Shown here one piece after another: positions 1 through 11,145 of a stretch of 64,000 bases of DNA; the first letter of the stretch is position 1, and each line of letters starts with the position of its first letter. Source of the DNA: Clarkia xantiana subsp. parviflora (Eukaryota > Streptophyta > Magnoliopsida > Myrtales > Onagraceae). Under the pieces are notes generated by a model. That model was not told the origin of the DNA, searched no databases, and saw only the letters and a program-made list of their open reading frames with translations. The stretch covers positions 11,324,166 to 11,388,165 of the forward strand of contig JAPTYO010000005.1 in the NCBI GenBank assembly GCA_036873135.1. Reading direction: 5' to 3'. Position numbers and translations under genes: made by a program.

Positions 1-776
1 AAAATACATGAATAAAGAATTGAAGGTTACCCAGCTGATAGGGATATCCTCCAGGCGAGTACGTATGCCAGCTTCAATAGGGGCCTCCTCAGTTGTATCG
101 CTTACAGAATTCCAAGGATTAAAGCTCCTCTGGGTAACTGTAGCGTGAATCTTGCCGATAGTAGCAAATTCTTCAGGCGTCAAGCCTTCCAAGGAGGGTG
201 GAAGATCAGACCGGATGGAAGGAATAAGAGTCCAAGTGACGCTTTCCCTGCAGAAGAAATAATAATATTTCCAATTGGCGTTGAGGGATTTCAATCCCAC
301 CACCATAGATCTGGCCTTAACCCCAAGAAAAGTGCTCATCCTGGACGGGCCATCGAGACTAGAAGGCATAAACCAATTGCCTATTACCCGTCATGCGATA
401 AAAGCATCCGAAAACCTGAATACTATAATCCCAACCATATACGTCGCACAGGCAACGAAAACCAACACAATAACAGATGGGTTTACCGAAAATTGGCACT
501 GATGACTTCCATAATGCTCACATATTTCTAACAACTCGGGACAAAAAGGGTATCGAACCCTGCCTCGATTTGTCCAGCATAAACGGAAACCTCTCCTGCC
601 TTGGCGAAATGAGGCTCGTGAGGAGCATTACCATATCGAGGCCTCTCTTTATCACTAAGGTTGGCCAAAGTCACCGCTTCCATAAAGGCAGTGCTGGACA
701 GCTTATTTACTTTAGGCTGTTCTATAGGAAGAAGGACAAAACCAGAAGACCTACTTGGAGGGATCTGAGACGCCAT
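1..776 (-). pseudogene. Antisense extra ORF of Tat-like element (broken)
   Basis: An open frame starts with MASQIPPSRSSGFVLLP at 776 and runs to 528; after its stop the same kind of sequence continues to the window edge with at least one more in-frame stop near 378-380. The continuation includes segments such as LLEICEHYGSHQ and CRESVTWTLIPS. These resemble the plant protein domain annotated as putative gypsy-type transposon (Transposase_28), an identification made from memory without a search. It lies opposite to the element's own direction, like the ORF at 32683-34030. A TATA box sits about 200 bp upstream. The stops suggest this copy is dead. Confidence 0.5.
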
Positions 777-976
777 GGGAGTTCTGGAAAGAGATCGAAG
801 ATAGGAAGCCTCTTGACTAAGATTTGAAGGACCGGGGGTGGCGACTCCTACTAAAATCCTCTCATCTGGGGAACAATTGTGCGGCGAGTTAGGATTGATG
901 AAGAACGCATTATACTGATTCGCCAGAGTGAATAAAAGAAAGAGTAAGAAGTGAAAAATCCAAAAGAGGACTCACA

Positions 977-987
977 GTATTTATACT
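977..987 (-). promoter_or_regulatory. TATA box for the antisense ORF
   Basis: On the minus strand this reads AGTATAAATAC, a strong plant TATA box. The same 11-mer occurs at 32577-32587 before the antisense ORF of the related element. Conservation in two diverged copies suggests a real internal promoter rather than chance. Confidence 0.55.
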
Positions 988-1323
988 GAAGATCCGCCGT
1001 CAGATTTATCTTCCCGAGGAAGCTTTCCTAGATATCTCTCTATTGGTGCAGTTACTGCAGAACTTACCGTTATGAACAAAGTTACCATTGTGAAGCTCAC
1101 CAACGACCTTTGAGCTATTTCGATCTATCCCCCAACGGTCAAAAAGTGAAAAGCACGGACCAACACCTTAACTAAAGGGCACAAATCTTGACTTGAAGAG
1201 TTATAGAAAGCTCAAGATTACAACCCGACAGCACGTGAACCCGATTAGGGAATCTCGAAAATGATGCTCGACTTAAGACCTCTTCTTCATAATGAAGCCG
1301 ACGACTCAAGTCTCTGGGGCAAG

Positions 1324-2199
1324 TGTTGGGCTACGATCGTTGGAGATAAGCTAACATGAAGTCGATAATGTCTGAGTCGAGAAACCTCAAGATAGGTCGA
1401 CGACTATTTACGTTCGGAATGAGAAAGAAAGTACGAGTGGTCGAAACTGATAAAAAGAGATGTCGGCACAAAAATGAACATCCGAAAGGTGACGACGGGG
1501 CCACTCAAAACTCTCCCGCTTAAGGTATGCGTCGAGTCGACAACATAGAATTATGAAGAGACCCTTCCTCCTAATGAAAGGGACAGGTGGCGACCTACTT
1601 GTCACATGCTTAGGCTGACCTTGTGAAGAAACCCTTCCTCCTAAGGAAAGTGACAGGTGGCGACCTACTTGTCACCTGCTCTAGCCGCCGTGAAGAATCT
1701 TTCCTCTAAAAGAATGGTGAGGTGGCGACCTGCTTAGGCCGACCTTGTGAAGAAACCCTTCCTCCTAAAGAAATGGACAGGTGGCGACCTACTTGTCACC
1801 TACACTAGCCGCCATGAAGAAACCTTCCTAGCTAAGGAATAATGAGGTGGTGACCTGCTTTTCACCTGTTTGAACCGATTCATGACAGAAACCATCTCAA
1901 GAGGGCAGCCGCCATTTAAAGTCGGTTATTCTTCTCTATAAATAAGGGAACACTTTTTATTACTGAATAATCTATCATATACTTCTTAAAGTATCCTCTC
2001 AAATTCCATTACTGACTTAAACTTTGTAGTGGAATCATGGGCAAATCCCCAACCCCTTTTCAAGTTCTCGCCCATTCAATACTCGAAAGGAAACTAAGCA
2101 CCCGGCAAGGTCGACAAAGATACCTACAAGAGTCAAGCGAATGCAAGACCGCGAAGTCCACTACCAGGAGCTCCAGGCCACGTCATTTTGATCACAAGA
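1324..2199 (+). repeat. 3' LTR of Tat-like Gypsy element
   Basis: It starts TGTTGGGCTACGATCG just after the purine tract and ends near CACGTCATTTTGATCACAA, matching the inverted edges of the LTRs at 31405 and 45756. Inside, at about 1555-1875, are several copies of a roughly 85-bp motif containing AGAAACCCTTCCTCCTAA and GACAGGTGGCGACCTACTTG, the complement of repeats in those LTRs. A TATA box (CTATAAATAAG) lies near 1936. The last bases are degenerate relative to the expected CCAACA end. Confidence 0.7.
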
Positions 2200-2211
2200 A
2201 TATACATATAA

Positions 2212-2779
2212 TTTTAGATTACGGGGAGTAATCAGAATTACGCTGAGGAAGTTTCACACATACCTTTAAGATGATCTGTAGACCTAAGATCTTCTCAAGA
2301 GGGAGTTCGCGATCCTCCGGTCGGGACCCGTAGAGGTTCTTGTTAGAGAAGCCCTACGTGGTGCAAGCTCCACAGCAAAGCCTTTGATCGATTCTTGGCA
2401 CGGGGACAGATATCTGGAGAGTTTGCTCGAAGGCAATTTGGCACACCCTTGGTGAGGGTTGTATGGTTCGGCCGAAACTAGGTATTAGGGGAAGAGGATT
2501 TTTCTCTCTAAAACACTCTGATGAGGGAATTGTGATTAACCCTAAAACTCCCTTAACACCTCTTATTTATAGGAGGAGTAAAGTGGACAAAAGTCCACTT
2601 TACCCCACTCTATATTTCGGCCGGCCTATGTAATTGGGGAGGCCCAATTTTGGGCCTCCCATGTCAATTGGGATTTGGCTCTAGCCCAATTACCCTAATG
2701 TGACATTTACCCAAGTTCAGTAGGTAAACTATACATATTATGGGCTACCAATTACGGTGCCCATTACCATATGCTTACA
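2212..2779 (-). repeat. Copia 3' LTR (minus element)
   Basis: This matches the LTR at 27516-28101 over its length, including TTAGATTACGGGGAGTAATC at the left and CATATGCTTACA at the right. On the minus strand it begins TGTAAGCATATGG and is preceded by the purine tract GCGAGTGGGAGC (2780-2791), so it is the 3' LTR of a minus-strand Copia element. The outer terminal bases are mutated (TTTTAG instead of TGTTAG). Confidence 0.8.
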
Positions 2780-3912
2780 GCTCCCACTCGCCGGAATGAG
2801 AGGGTGTCTGTTAATGTATTGTCGTCCAAATCTGCATCAACATTTCTCTCCTTTGATCTGCTCCTTGCTTTACAATTGTTCATACGAGGTTTGCCGTGCG
2901 ACCGGCGGATACGACGGGCATCGTGCTACTCATCTGTTAGGAGTGTTGTAGCGCCCGCGGAACGTTGATTCCCTTTTCTCCAATCAACCTATTATAAACA
3001 ACATTTATATTGTACCGCGTTGTATCCTAGGTCAACTGATAATTCTCCATTTGCCTAGTTTCCACATATGAACACTTCTTCATGGCATCCGTACAAGTAT
3101 TCACAACCTTCAACTAATATCCGGTTGGTGGCCACCTATTGAATACAAGAGTCGGTGAATTATAGGTGAACTTGACCATCCCCATTGCTCATATCCTTAG
3201 TCAGACCCAACCGGTTTTCAAAGACGTGGTCGCTGGGCCTTTTTGTTCAACACTACGCTCGTACGCCGGGAAGCGAGCATTGAGACTAACCTTAGATATG
3301 AGTTCTGAGTCCGTGAGGATACTTTAGGTGCCTCTTCATAAGGCTCCTGGAATCAATCACACGCTCGAGGTGAAGAAGTTTGCGCCCGCCAGAATCACGA
3401 GGATTCCTTCCTAGCATAACCGAGCTATGACCCCGTGGTCGAACGTGGCACGCGTAGAATGAAGCACGCGTTGATAGCATACCTGAACCTTTTGGGTTGA
3501 CAGGAAAGGGATATGTCAATCATGCTATCACAGATTCTCATCTGGCCTAGAATGTGGTTAAATGACAAATGAAGTTCATCACGGTGATATGCAAAACGAA
3601 GATCATGTCGAGTTACTTCGAAACTAGATAATCGTCTTGCTTAATCAGGTTTATCCCCCTGACTCTTAGCCAGTCTTGTCTGGTGAAGGCCTCCTTCCAC
3701 CGCAAGACGACCGTACCTGTGTGACTAGGTAAGGCCCACATTCGACATAGTTTGGCAGAGGATTGCGTCCTCCTACGACTTAGTTTATAGACCGTAAATC
3801 TGATGTAATCAAAACATTATGACGTCGATTGATCATAAACCCTGTTGCAATTCTGTCGCTTACAAAATGTAACTTTCTAATATCAAAATGCTATCACAGA
3901 TACATTCAATTT
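2780..3912 (-). mobile_element. Copia 3' non-coding region
   Basis: This stretch lies between the end of the reverse transcriptase/RNase H frame and the 3' LTR. I see no credible coding frame. Positions 2780-2945 are repeated in inverted orientation at 6667-6829. Confidence 0.6.
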
Positions 3913-5456
3913 CTAGACCCTACGCAATCCAAGCAGTTTTACATGTTTTTCAAATATCTCCCTGCGTAGTGGTTTTGTTAATGGGTCTGCTAACATATTA
4001 TCAGTGGACAAGTATCCCATAGTGATTGTATTGTCTTCAACCATAGATTTAGAATAGAAATATTTCACATCAATGTGTTTGGTCCTACTATGGTACATCG
4101 GATTCTTAACTGCCGCAATGGCTGCTTGACTGTCAGAGAAGACCTTCACAGGTTTATTCTCAACGTCACCACCAAGCAGTGCACTTAGAAGCTTTTTGAG
4201 CCTTACCGCTTCTTGTGCATTCTTAGAGAGAGATACCAATTCTGATTCCATTGTGGACAGCGCGACACAAGTTTGCTTCTTGCTCGTCCATAAAATGGCG
4301 GCAGTATCAAGGAGGAACACTCCCCTTGTAGTGGACTTACGATCATCCGGATCGCCACCATAGTCGGTGTCACTGTAACCGGTAAATTCTAACTTTTTAC
4401 CCTCATAGCACAGTGCGTATTCGGCAGTACCTTTCAGATAACGAATTATTCGTTTTACAGCCTTTAAATGTTGATAGCCAGGATCTGATTGGAAACGTGC
4501 TACTAGGCCCACAGCGTAACAGATATCCGGACGGTTGCATTGCATGGCATACATCAAACTACCGACCATGCTTAAATAATCTGCACCCTTCATCTTTTCA
4601 CGCTCTTCCAGGTTCTTGGGGCCGTCACGTTTTGACAGTGCGCACCCAAACACCACCGGCGTATCAACGGGATTGGCATCCTGTAATCTGAATCTTTTCA
4701 ACAGTTTGTTGATATAAGCTTCTTGAGATAGACACAATTTCCAGGTAGCCCGATCCCTAGCAATTTTAATGCCTAAGATGTACGTGGCCTCTCCCATGTC
4801 CTTCATCTTAAATACAGATGCCAACCAGGACTTTGACTTGATCATAAAACTCACGTCGTTTGCGGAAATGAGTATGTCGTCCACGTATAAAGTTAAGATG
4901 ACATACTTAGACCCGGATGTCTTGTAATACACGCACGGATCCTCGTGAAGATTCACAAATCCGTTTCCTACGATTTCCTCGTGGAATCTGCGGTACCATT
5001 GCCGAGACGACTGTTTGAGACCGTAAATGGCCTTTGGAGTTTACAAACTTTATGTTTGTTGCCAGGAGTGATGAAACCCTCTGGTTGCTCCATGTAGATA
5101 TCTTCCTCCAAGTTTCCGTGGAGGAATGCGGTCTTAACATCCATTTGGTGCAGCTCGAGGTCGAGACTTGCAACCAAGGCCAGAATGGCCCGTAGTGTGG
5201 TGTAACGCACAGTTGGTGAGTATGTTTCGTCAAAGTCCACTCCGTGAAGTTGGGTATATCCTTTTGCAACAAGTCGGGCTTTGTATCGCTCAACTTTTCC
5301 ATCAACAATGATTTTTAGTTTAAGAACCCACTTTGCTTCTATGGCTCTGCGGTTAGCAGGTAAATCAACCAAAGACCATACCGAATTGGCTTTCATTGAT
5401 GAGATCTCTACCTCCATTGCATTCCTCAATTCCTTTGCTTGAGTTCCTTCCAACGC
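3913..5456 (-). pseudogene. Copia reverse transcriptase and RNase H
   Basis: Two frames, 5453-4968 and 4956-3913, together cover Copia reverse transcriptase (RVT_2) and RNase H. Visible signatures are ANRRAIEAKWVLKLK, VRYTTLRAILALVA, HQMDVKTAFLHGNL, the catalytic LYVDDILI, YLKGTAEYALCYEGK, and the RNase H end KHIDVKYFY with NMLADPLTKPL. A frameshift around 4960-5040 separates the halves, so the polyprotein cannot be made intact. The order is normal for Copia: integrase upstream at 5850-6666, RNase H last. The second half is a long clean frame, which suggests a fairly recent copy. Confidence 0.9.
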
Positions 5457-5849
5457 TTGTTGAACTGTTACTGGTTCTTCAATAGATGTTAGAGTGAAGA
5501 TTTCTACTCTCTCGATTGGACCCTAGGAGAAGTTCGATGCCTTTGACTACGTCTAGGCTCGTCCCCCCCCCCCCCCCCCCTCATCTTGATTTTGAACGCT
5601 ACTCCCACTCGGGACAATGCTTCCATTCAGAGCATCACTCCCACTGGGAACAAGAGCATTGTTAGAACCTTGACCTACAACCTTTCTCGGACGACCTCTT
5701 GGTCTCGGGATCCTATCCCCGAGATGAATTCCTTGATCACTAGGACTTGGAACCAAGTTGGTCGGAGTCCTCCCACTGGGAACAATGGGTAGTGTTGGTG
5801 GTTGTGGTGTTGGTCCAGCTACATGATTATCAGGTTCAACTTGATTCGT
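5457..5849 (-). other. Copia linker with an 18-base C run
   Basis: This links the integrase C-terminal region to the reverse transcriptase. It contains 18 consecutive C at 5563-5580, read as G on the coding strand and giving a glycine run beside a proline/glycine-rich linker. The length of such a run is prone to slippage and to sequencing error, so frames across it are unreliable. Confidence 0.6.
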
Positions 5850-6666
5850 CTATGCGGCAACAGTGATTTGTGTTGTAGGGTTTAATCCTCCCACTGGGTT
5901 TATAGTGAAAATGTTTCCATTATCATTAACCATGTCATTCACTTGTGTTGCCGGTTCAAATCTCCCAATCGAATTAGGTGGGACCTGATCATCAATGCTA
6001 TCCTGCTCTAGTTCAGTCAATATTTCATCTGTTTTAATTTCGTCAAGCATTGGGAATTCATCCTCAAGGAAAGTTACGTCTCTGGATTCATGTTCGACAA
6101 CGCCACCATTTTCTTGAGCTGACACAAATACGTAACCTTTAGAGTTCTCTGAGTACATACTCTTTAGTCCTCTTGGTCCTAACTTGCCAAAACGGCTGTC
6201 AGTCGTATGTGTATAGGTAGCGCAACCCCAAGGTCGCAATCTGGTGAGATCTAATTCTCTTCCATACCACAGCTCATATGGCGTCGTGTTACCGCTTTGG
6301 TTGGGACAATGTTTATTACATGCATGGCAGTCAATAACGCATCATTCCAATAGGAGATAGGTAATTGAGCCTGCGACATCATGGTTCTAACCATGTCAAG
6401 CAGTGTTCGACGTTCGGCCACACCATTCTACTGTGGTGTGTTGGGGATTGTCGTTTGACGGGCTATCCCTCTTTCTTTGCACAACTTTTCAAACTCATTA
6501 GAGAGATATTCTCCACTCTATCAGTGCGTAATGTTTTCACCTTTCGCTCCTGTTGATTCTCTATGAGGTTTAGAAAGTTTCTAATGCAATCTATTATCTC
6601 GGATTTACGAGCAATCAAATGAGTAAACCCATAACGGGTGCAGTCGTCAATGAAAGTTACGAAGTA
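5850..6666 (-). pseudogene. Copia integrase (3' part, broken)
   Basis: On the minus strand the sequence reads VTFIDDCTRYGFTHLI, then a segment ending NGVAERR, then LWYGRELDLTRLRPWGC and a C-terminal frame to 5850. These are hallmarks of the Copia integrase core and C-terminal region. The codon before NGVAERR is TAG (6428-6430) where Copia integrases normally have a second glutamine, and a frameshift lies upstream of LWYGRE. The gag, protease and N-terminal integrase parts are missing: similarity stops at 6667, where an inverted 3' end of another Copia copy begins. Confidence 0.8.
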
Positions 6667-6829
6667 TCCTAACAGATGAGTAGCACGATGCCCGTCGTAT
6701 CCGCCGGTCGCACGGCAAGCCTCGTATGAGCTATTCGGAGACGGAGACGAAGACTTAAGACTGAGATGTTGACACTATTGCGTAATCGTATAGATTAACG
6801 AGCACCCTCCCATTCCGGCGAGTGGGAGC
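6667..6829 (+). mobile_element. Inverted Copia 3' internal end
   Basis: From CCTAACAGATGAGTAGCACG onward this is an inverted copy of 2780-2945. It ends in the purine tract GCGAGTGGGAGC (6818-6829) right before an LTR. It belongs to a plus-strand Copia copy of which only the 3' end remains. Confidence 0.75.
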
Positions 6830-7385
6830 TGTTAGCATATGGTGACGTGGCGCCGTAATAGGAGCCCGTTAATTAAGGGAATTACCTAAGTTAATTAGGT
6901 AATTGTCAATCTGGGTTAATTGGGCCAAATCCAATTAGTAATTAACAAGGGAGGCCCAAAATGGGCCTCCCCCTTTATGCATGGTTCGGCCGAAACCCTA
7001 GTACCACATTGGTTGGAGTTACCTTTTGGCAACTCCACCCAATACTATATATAGGGATGACTCCTAAGGGTTTATACACACAATTAAGAACAAGGATCTC
7101 CATTGAGAAAACTTGTCACCCTAGTCTAATTTTTGGCACCATCACATCAAGTCTGAGGTTTCATCTCCGTTGAAGAATCGATCAGAGGTCTTGTTGTGGA
7201 CCTACATCGCGTGAGACTTCTAACGATGAACTTGCACGTGGTTCCGAACGGAGGATCAGAACTCCCTCCACATCGTTCTTGGGTAGGAAAGCTAAAAGGT
7301 ATGCGTACTAATTCCGCTGCGTAGATTAGATTTCTTGCTAGTACACATTTAGCATTCCGTAGTATTACGTCCCCGTAATCCAACA
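6830..7385 (+). repeat. Copia 3' LTR (plus copy)
   Basis: It starts TGTTAGCATATGGTGACG and ends CCCCGTAATCCAACA, matching the complement of the LTR at 2212-2779 with substitutions and indels. The shared GGGAGGCCCAAAATGGGCCTCCC palindrome region is present (around 6950-6972). Its divergence from the left LTR suggests the two ends come from different copies rather than one insertion. Confidence 0.75.
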
Positions 7386-8440
7386 GGGCCTACCAAATTC
7401 GATGGGCAAAGACGTTATCTTTGTGGTGGTGGATCGTCTTACCAAATATGCCTACTTCATTCCCTTGGAACACCTTTATACTGCTGCGGTTGTAGCTCAA
7501 GCATTTCATGACTATATTTTCAAACTTCATGGCCTCCCGGAGACGATTGTTAGTGATCGTGACACTGTGTTACTCTACACATTTTGGAATGAACTCTTTA
7601 AGAGCCAATGTGTGTTTCTTCGAACTTCTTCGGCTTATCACCCCCAAACCGATGGTCAGATGGAGGTAATCAATTGTTGTTAGAGAGTTATTTGAGGTAC
7701 ATGAGTGGTGAACGACCGATTAATTGGGTGCAATTGCTATCATTGGCTGAATAGTGGTACAAAACTTCTTTTCACTCAATAAAGATGACTCCCTTTGAAG
7801 CTCTATATGGATTTCAGCCACCAATCCAATTACCCTACCTTGCTGGTGATTTTTCAGTCCAAGATATCGATTCATTGCTACGTGATAGAAAGGCAGCTTT
7901 ACATCTCATAAAACATTATTTGAATCGAGCAAGGAACAGGATGAAGCAACAAAGATGAAAAACACCGAACGGAACGTCAATTTGCTCCAGGCGACTTTGT
8001 CTATCTCAAAATCCAGCCATACACACAGACATTCATTGCGAGGTCGTGGCATAGAGAAATTCATGGCCAAATTTTATGGTCCTTATAAAGTATTGGAGAA
8101 GATTGGTGTTGTTGCATATCGTCTGGATCTGCCTTCATCTACTACCATACATCATGTATTTCATGTCTCACAATTGGAGAAAGCTCAAGGTGATGTTAGT
8201 AAGGCAACGTAAAAAACTGCTAACAACAAAGAGCTGCCACCCCAACCACAAGCAATCCTTCAACGACGCACAGTTAAAAGACGAAACCAGGCAGCAGCTC
8301 AACTTCTGGTGCAGTGGGCCAACTTTGCTCCAACTGATTCAACTTGGGAGTTCATTGATGATTTCCATGCTCGTTATCCGAACTTTGACCTCGAGGTTGA
8401 GGTTCTCGAAGAGTGGGGCGTTGATGCAGACCCACACTGA
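7386..8440 (+). pseudogene. Chromovirus integrase with chromodomain (fragment)
   Basis: Beginning at the LTR edge, the sequence encodes the Gypsy integrase core MGKDVIFVVVDRLTKYAYF ... SAYHPQTDGQMEV (7402-7680), then, after a frame break, LSLAEWWYKTSFHSIKMTPF, then [20 protein letters not shown] (7955-8212). After the TAA at 8210-8212 the same kind of sequence continues in the shifted frame with a chromodomain-like end (LLVQWANFAPTDSTWE) and stops at TGA 8438-8440. The C-terminal chromodomain marks the chromovirus branch of Gypsy. The reverse transcriptase and everything upstream are lost. Confidence 0.85.
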
Positions 8441-8515
8441 AGCAAGCCCACCTCAGGTCAATATGTACAAACGGGAATCCCTATAATAAAAAGCAGTGTT
8501 GCATTAGTTATATCT

Positions 8516-8690
8516 AGGGAGGAAAGTTTGTTATTTTGAGAATTGATAAAGAGGGTACTTATCACATTATAAGAGCAGATTGGATATTGATGTAAACTTG
8601 ACATTCTGTAATCCTCTTATTCTTCTCAATAACAATTCATCGTTCTTCTAATATCTTCTGTTTCTACCCCATCATGTTCTTACTTAGAAA
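8516..8690 (+). repeat. Chromovirus purine tract and LTR fragment
   Basis: AGGGAGGAAAG (8516-8526) is a polypurine tract following the integrase. A probable LTR start TGTTATTTTGAGAATTG follows at 8529. No second copy is in the window, so the right edge (about 8690) is a guess. Confidence 0.4.
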
Positions 8691-8749
8691 CATAAATATC
8701 CAAAAAGAAAAGAGGTGATGCCATGTTTCATAAACTTAAATTGTTCTTA

Positions 8750-9300
8750 TGCTTTTATGCATAAAATTTCGTCAAACATTCTCAGTTGAAGGTGTTGTCG
8801 ATCAGATTTCTTTCGCCTTCCTCGAGGTGATATGCGTTCATGAACGACATGTTGACGATCTTGTAGGGTCCCCATTGGCGAAATCTTATCCAGTTGGTCC
8901 AAATGAGAGAATGTGTTCCTTTTCAACACAATATCTTCCACCAAATATTGGTGCGTCTTAATGCGCCTATGTAGTATCTCTTGGTCGTGAATCACATCCT
9001 CTCTTGGGTTTCCTCTAATGCCCACATTTTCTCATCCACCAATTCCAGATCGAGACGTTTGGTAATGGCATTAGCTTCCTGTGAAAAGTATATGGCCCTA
9101 TAAAAGATCACATCGATCTTCACAGGGGTACTACTTATGTTCCATACACTAATTCAAAGGATGTCACTCAAGCAGAGGATATTGTCCAGCTCCTTTGCCC
9201 AATGGCTGCCTAAGTCAACGACTCGTCATCAGGTCATCCAAGATTATTTTGTTGGCTGATTCCACTCATTTGTTTGTGGGTACTTGACAAAGGGAAAGTA
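8750..9300 (-). pseudogene. Degenerate Gypsy integrase C-terminal remnant
   Basis: Read on the minus strand, one frame gives GPYKIVNMSFMNAYHLEE followed by stops. This aligns by eye with the integrase end GPYKVVGMPAPNAYKLED of the Gypsy element whose frame ends at 38163. Adjacent sequence resembles the preceding part of the same region but is broken by stops and frame changes. It is a separate, older element from the plus-strand chromovirus beside it. The upstream limit near 9300 is uncertain. Confidence 0.5.
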
Positions 9301-9413
9301 ATAGTCGATATTTATCTCGTCACAATATGTGACTAAGAGCATCAACGGTGGTATTACGTAAAGATTACGTAAACGTGGGTCCTACTTGTTTATTTACGTA
9401 AAGTGAAAAAAAT

Positions 9414-9451
<38 letters not shown>

Positions 9452-9689
9452 TACAGTGGTTTTACATAGTAGTGCTTAAAAATGGGACCCACACGTAAAT
9501 TTATGTTTTTACATAAAGCATTACTTAAATTTAAGGAATGTTTTATGTTGACACGTCATCACATAAAATTAACTATTCAGTTTTTTTTTTCAGATCCAAT
9601 TTTTCTTCTATTCCTTCCTTTTTATTTCAGTCTCCGTTTCCCCAAACCGTGCAGCTCTTCCTAATTTCCTCTAGGCACTGCGATACAGT

Positions 9690-9880
9690 TCCCTTCTCAG
9701 CCAGCCAGCCAACGAGCAGCAGCGAATCAGCGAGCCACCACGAGCAGCGGTGAATCAGCAAGCCACCCAGCGAGTAGCAGCGAGCCACCCAGTGAGCCAA
9801 CCAGCAGTGAGTCATAGCAGCAACATCGAGCCAACCACAGCAGCGAGCGAGCCACAGCAACCCAGCCAATCAGCAATTAT
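9690..9880. repeat. CAGC/GAGCCA-rich low-complexity tract
   Basis: Irregular repeats of AGCGAGCCACC, CAGCGAATCAGC and CCAGCCAACC run through this stretch. Frames on both strands (for instance 9750-10076) are by-products of the repeats and look unlike a real protein. Confidence 0.6.
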
Positions 9881-10189
9881 CGGCATCCAAGGCAGCAAGA
9901 AATTGGTTGATTTAAATATAAAGCTAAGGTATTTACCTAAGTCCCAACCTGATTCCATGGTACTGTATCTTCTAGAACAGAGAAACCGTTGCTCTGATTG
10001 CTGTGTTTGGTTGAATTTGATGAATGTGATTGTTGTGGCTGTTGTGATGCAAACAATGCTGCATATGAAATTTTGAAGTTTGAATCATTGATTGCTATGA
10101 TTGTTGTGATTGCACATGATACTTTAGAGGGTACTTTTGTTTTAACTGGTACAAGATTCACATATACATTACCGATAAATATATCAACC

Positions 10190-11145
10190 ATATTATATCC
10201 CTGGCGCATCGTAGTAGTTGCCCTGGCTAATGATGGTTGGTGCATGACTACCACAAATGGGGAACTTGAGCCAATGGTGTTAGTCATTGTTAACAACGTG
10301 GGCGAACCCGAGCCGCACCCTCGGCATCTTTTGTACCAACTACTCCCCGAAGTTATTAAATGCGACAGTTACTTGCATTTTCTTATCTTCCTCGACCTTG
10401 CCGCTACTTCCGAGTAGCATCACCTGCAAATTCATTCATTATGATCGAGTTATATATGGTATTTTCTTGCAAAGCAAGGAACCAATTAAGTTTATTACAT
10501 GATCATGGTCGGTGAAATCGGAGTTGGAGACGGTGATCGCGGTTGAACCCATGATAGCGTCGATGAGACCATCCACGCATTTCGACATCGTAACATGATC
10601 AATCAGATGTTACGATGTCGAAATGCGTGGATGGTCTCATCTGATTGATCATGTTACGTCTGATATGATCCTCCGAGTCCATGATCTGTCCCCCACTGCC
10701 CTGAACAATGTTGTTGATATGAAGCCCATGGATGATTACATTCTTCACAAACTGCATCATAATTCCCTTGCCACCCACGATCTCGACTTTTGCTCGCCGA
10801 CCATAGATCATCTTGTCGCTCGTCACAAGGAGTTCCTGGTTCAATTTTATCTTCATGCTATGCGCGAAATAGATCCAAAGAGATACGTTTCGTGTCACTG
10901 CATGGCGCAGAGTACCGATTTTAGGGTTTGTCAAGTCATTGTCCGACGGGTCGGTTACCACGTAATATTCCCCTGACTTCCCACCACGAGTCTCGCGCCT
11001 GAACCCAAGGACAGTCAGCGAGCTTCTTTCGATTATCGGACCACTTAGCGTCGCACCTACAACATTTTTCAATGGGGTTACACTCTTCCTTCTCGTGTTC
11101 TCCTATTAAACTCCTTGTGGTGTTGTCCATCTCCTCAAAACTCCT
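10190..11145 (-). pseudogene. Pectate lyase-like pseudogene
   Basis: The minus strand encodes, in order, [90 protein letters not shown], then after an intron MLLGSSGKVEEDKKMQVTVA and FAHVVNND, in the order of plant family PL1 pectate lyases, secreted enzymes that cut pectin by beta-elimination. An intron with GT...AG borders (about 10433-10508) is still present, so this is a genomic copy, not a retrocopy. A likely upstream 3' splice site (TTGCAG) is near 11146. Frame changes near 10985, an inverted duplication at 10562-10641 and stops near 10290-10350 make it non-functional; exon 1 and the C-terminus are not recognisable. Confidence 0.75.
10562..10641. repeat. Perfect 34-bp inverted repeat, 12-bp loop
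   Basis: Arms 10562-10595 (starting GATGAGACCATCCACGCATT) and 10608-10641 are exact complements around the loop TGATCAATCAGA. The loop complement TCTGATTGATCA recurs right after the second arm. It sits inside the pectate lyase pseudogene in what was exon sequence. Confidence 0.95.

Larger units (their letters stand above)
1..1323 (+). mobile_element. 3' internal part of a Tat-like Gypsy element
   Basis: This is the end of the internal region of a plus-strand LTR retrotransposon whose body lies left of the window. It ends in a purine-rich tract (CTCTGGGGCAAG, 1312-1323) directly before the LTR at 1324. The tract and LTR start match the inverted tract and LTR edge of the element at 31405-46590, so the two are relatives. 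It holds no sense-strand gag or pol. What it does hold is an antisense ORF and its TATA box, given separately. Family assignment rests on that shared organisation. Confidence 0.65.

Noticed and set aside
1408..1605. 65-codon minus-strand frame
   Set aside because: It lies inside an LTR and reads repeat sequence.
9937..10417. Frames of 119 and 139 codons on opposite strands
   Set aside because: The minus frame is out of register with the pectate lyase signal and the plus frame is its shadow.
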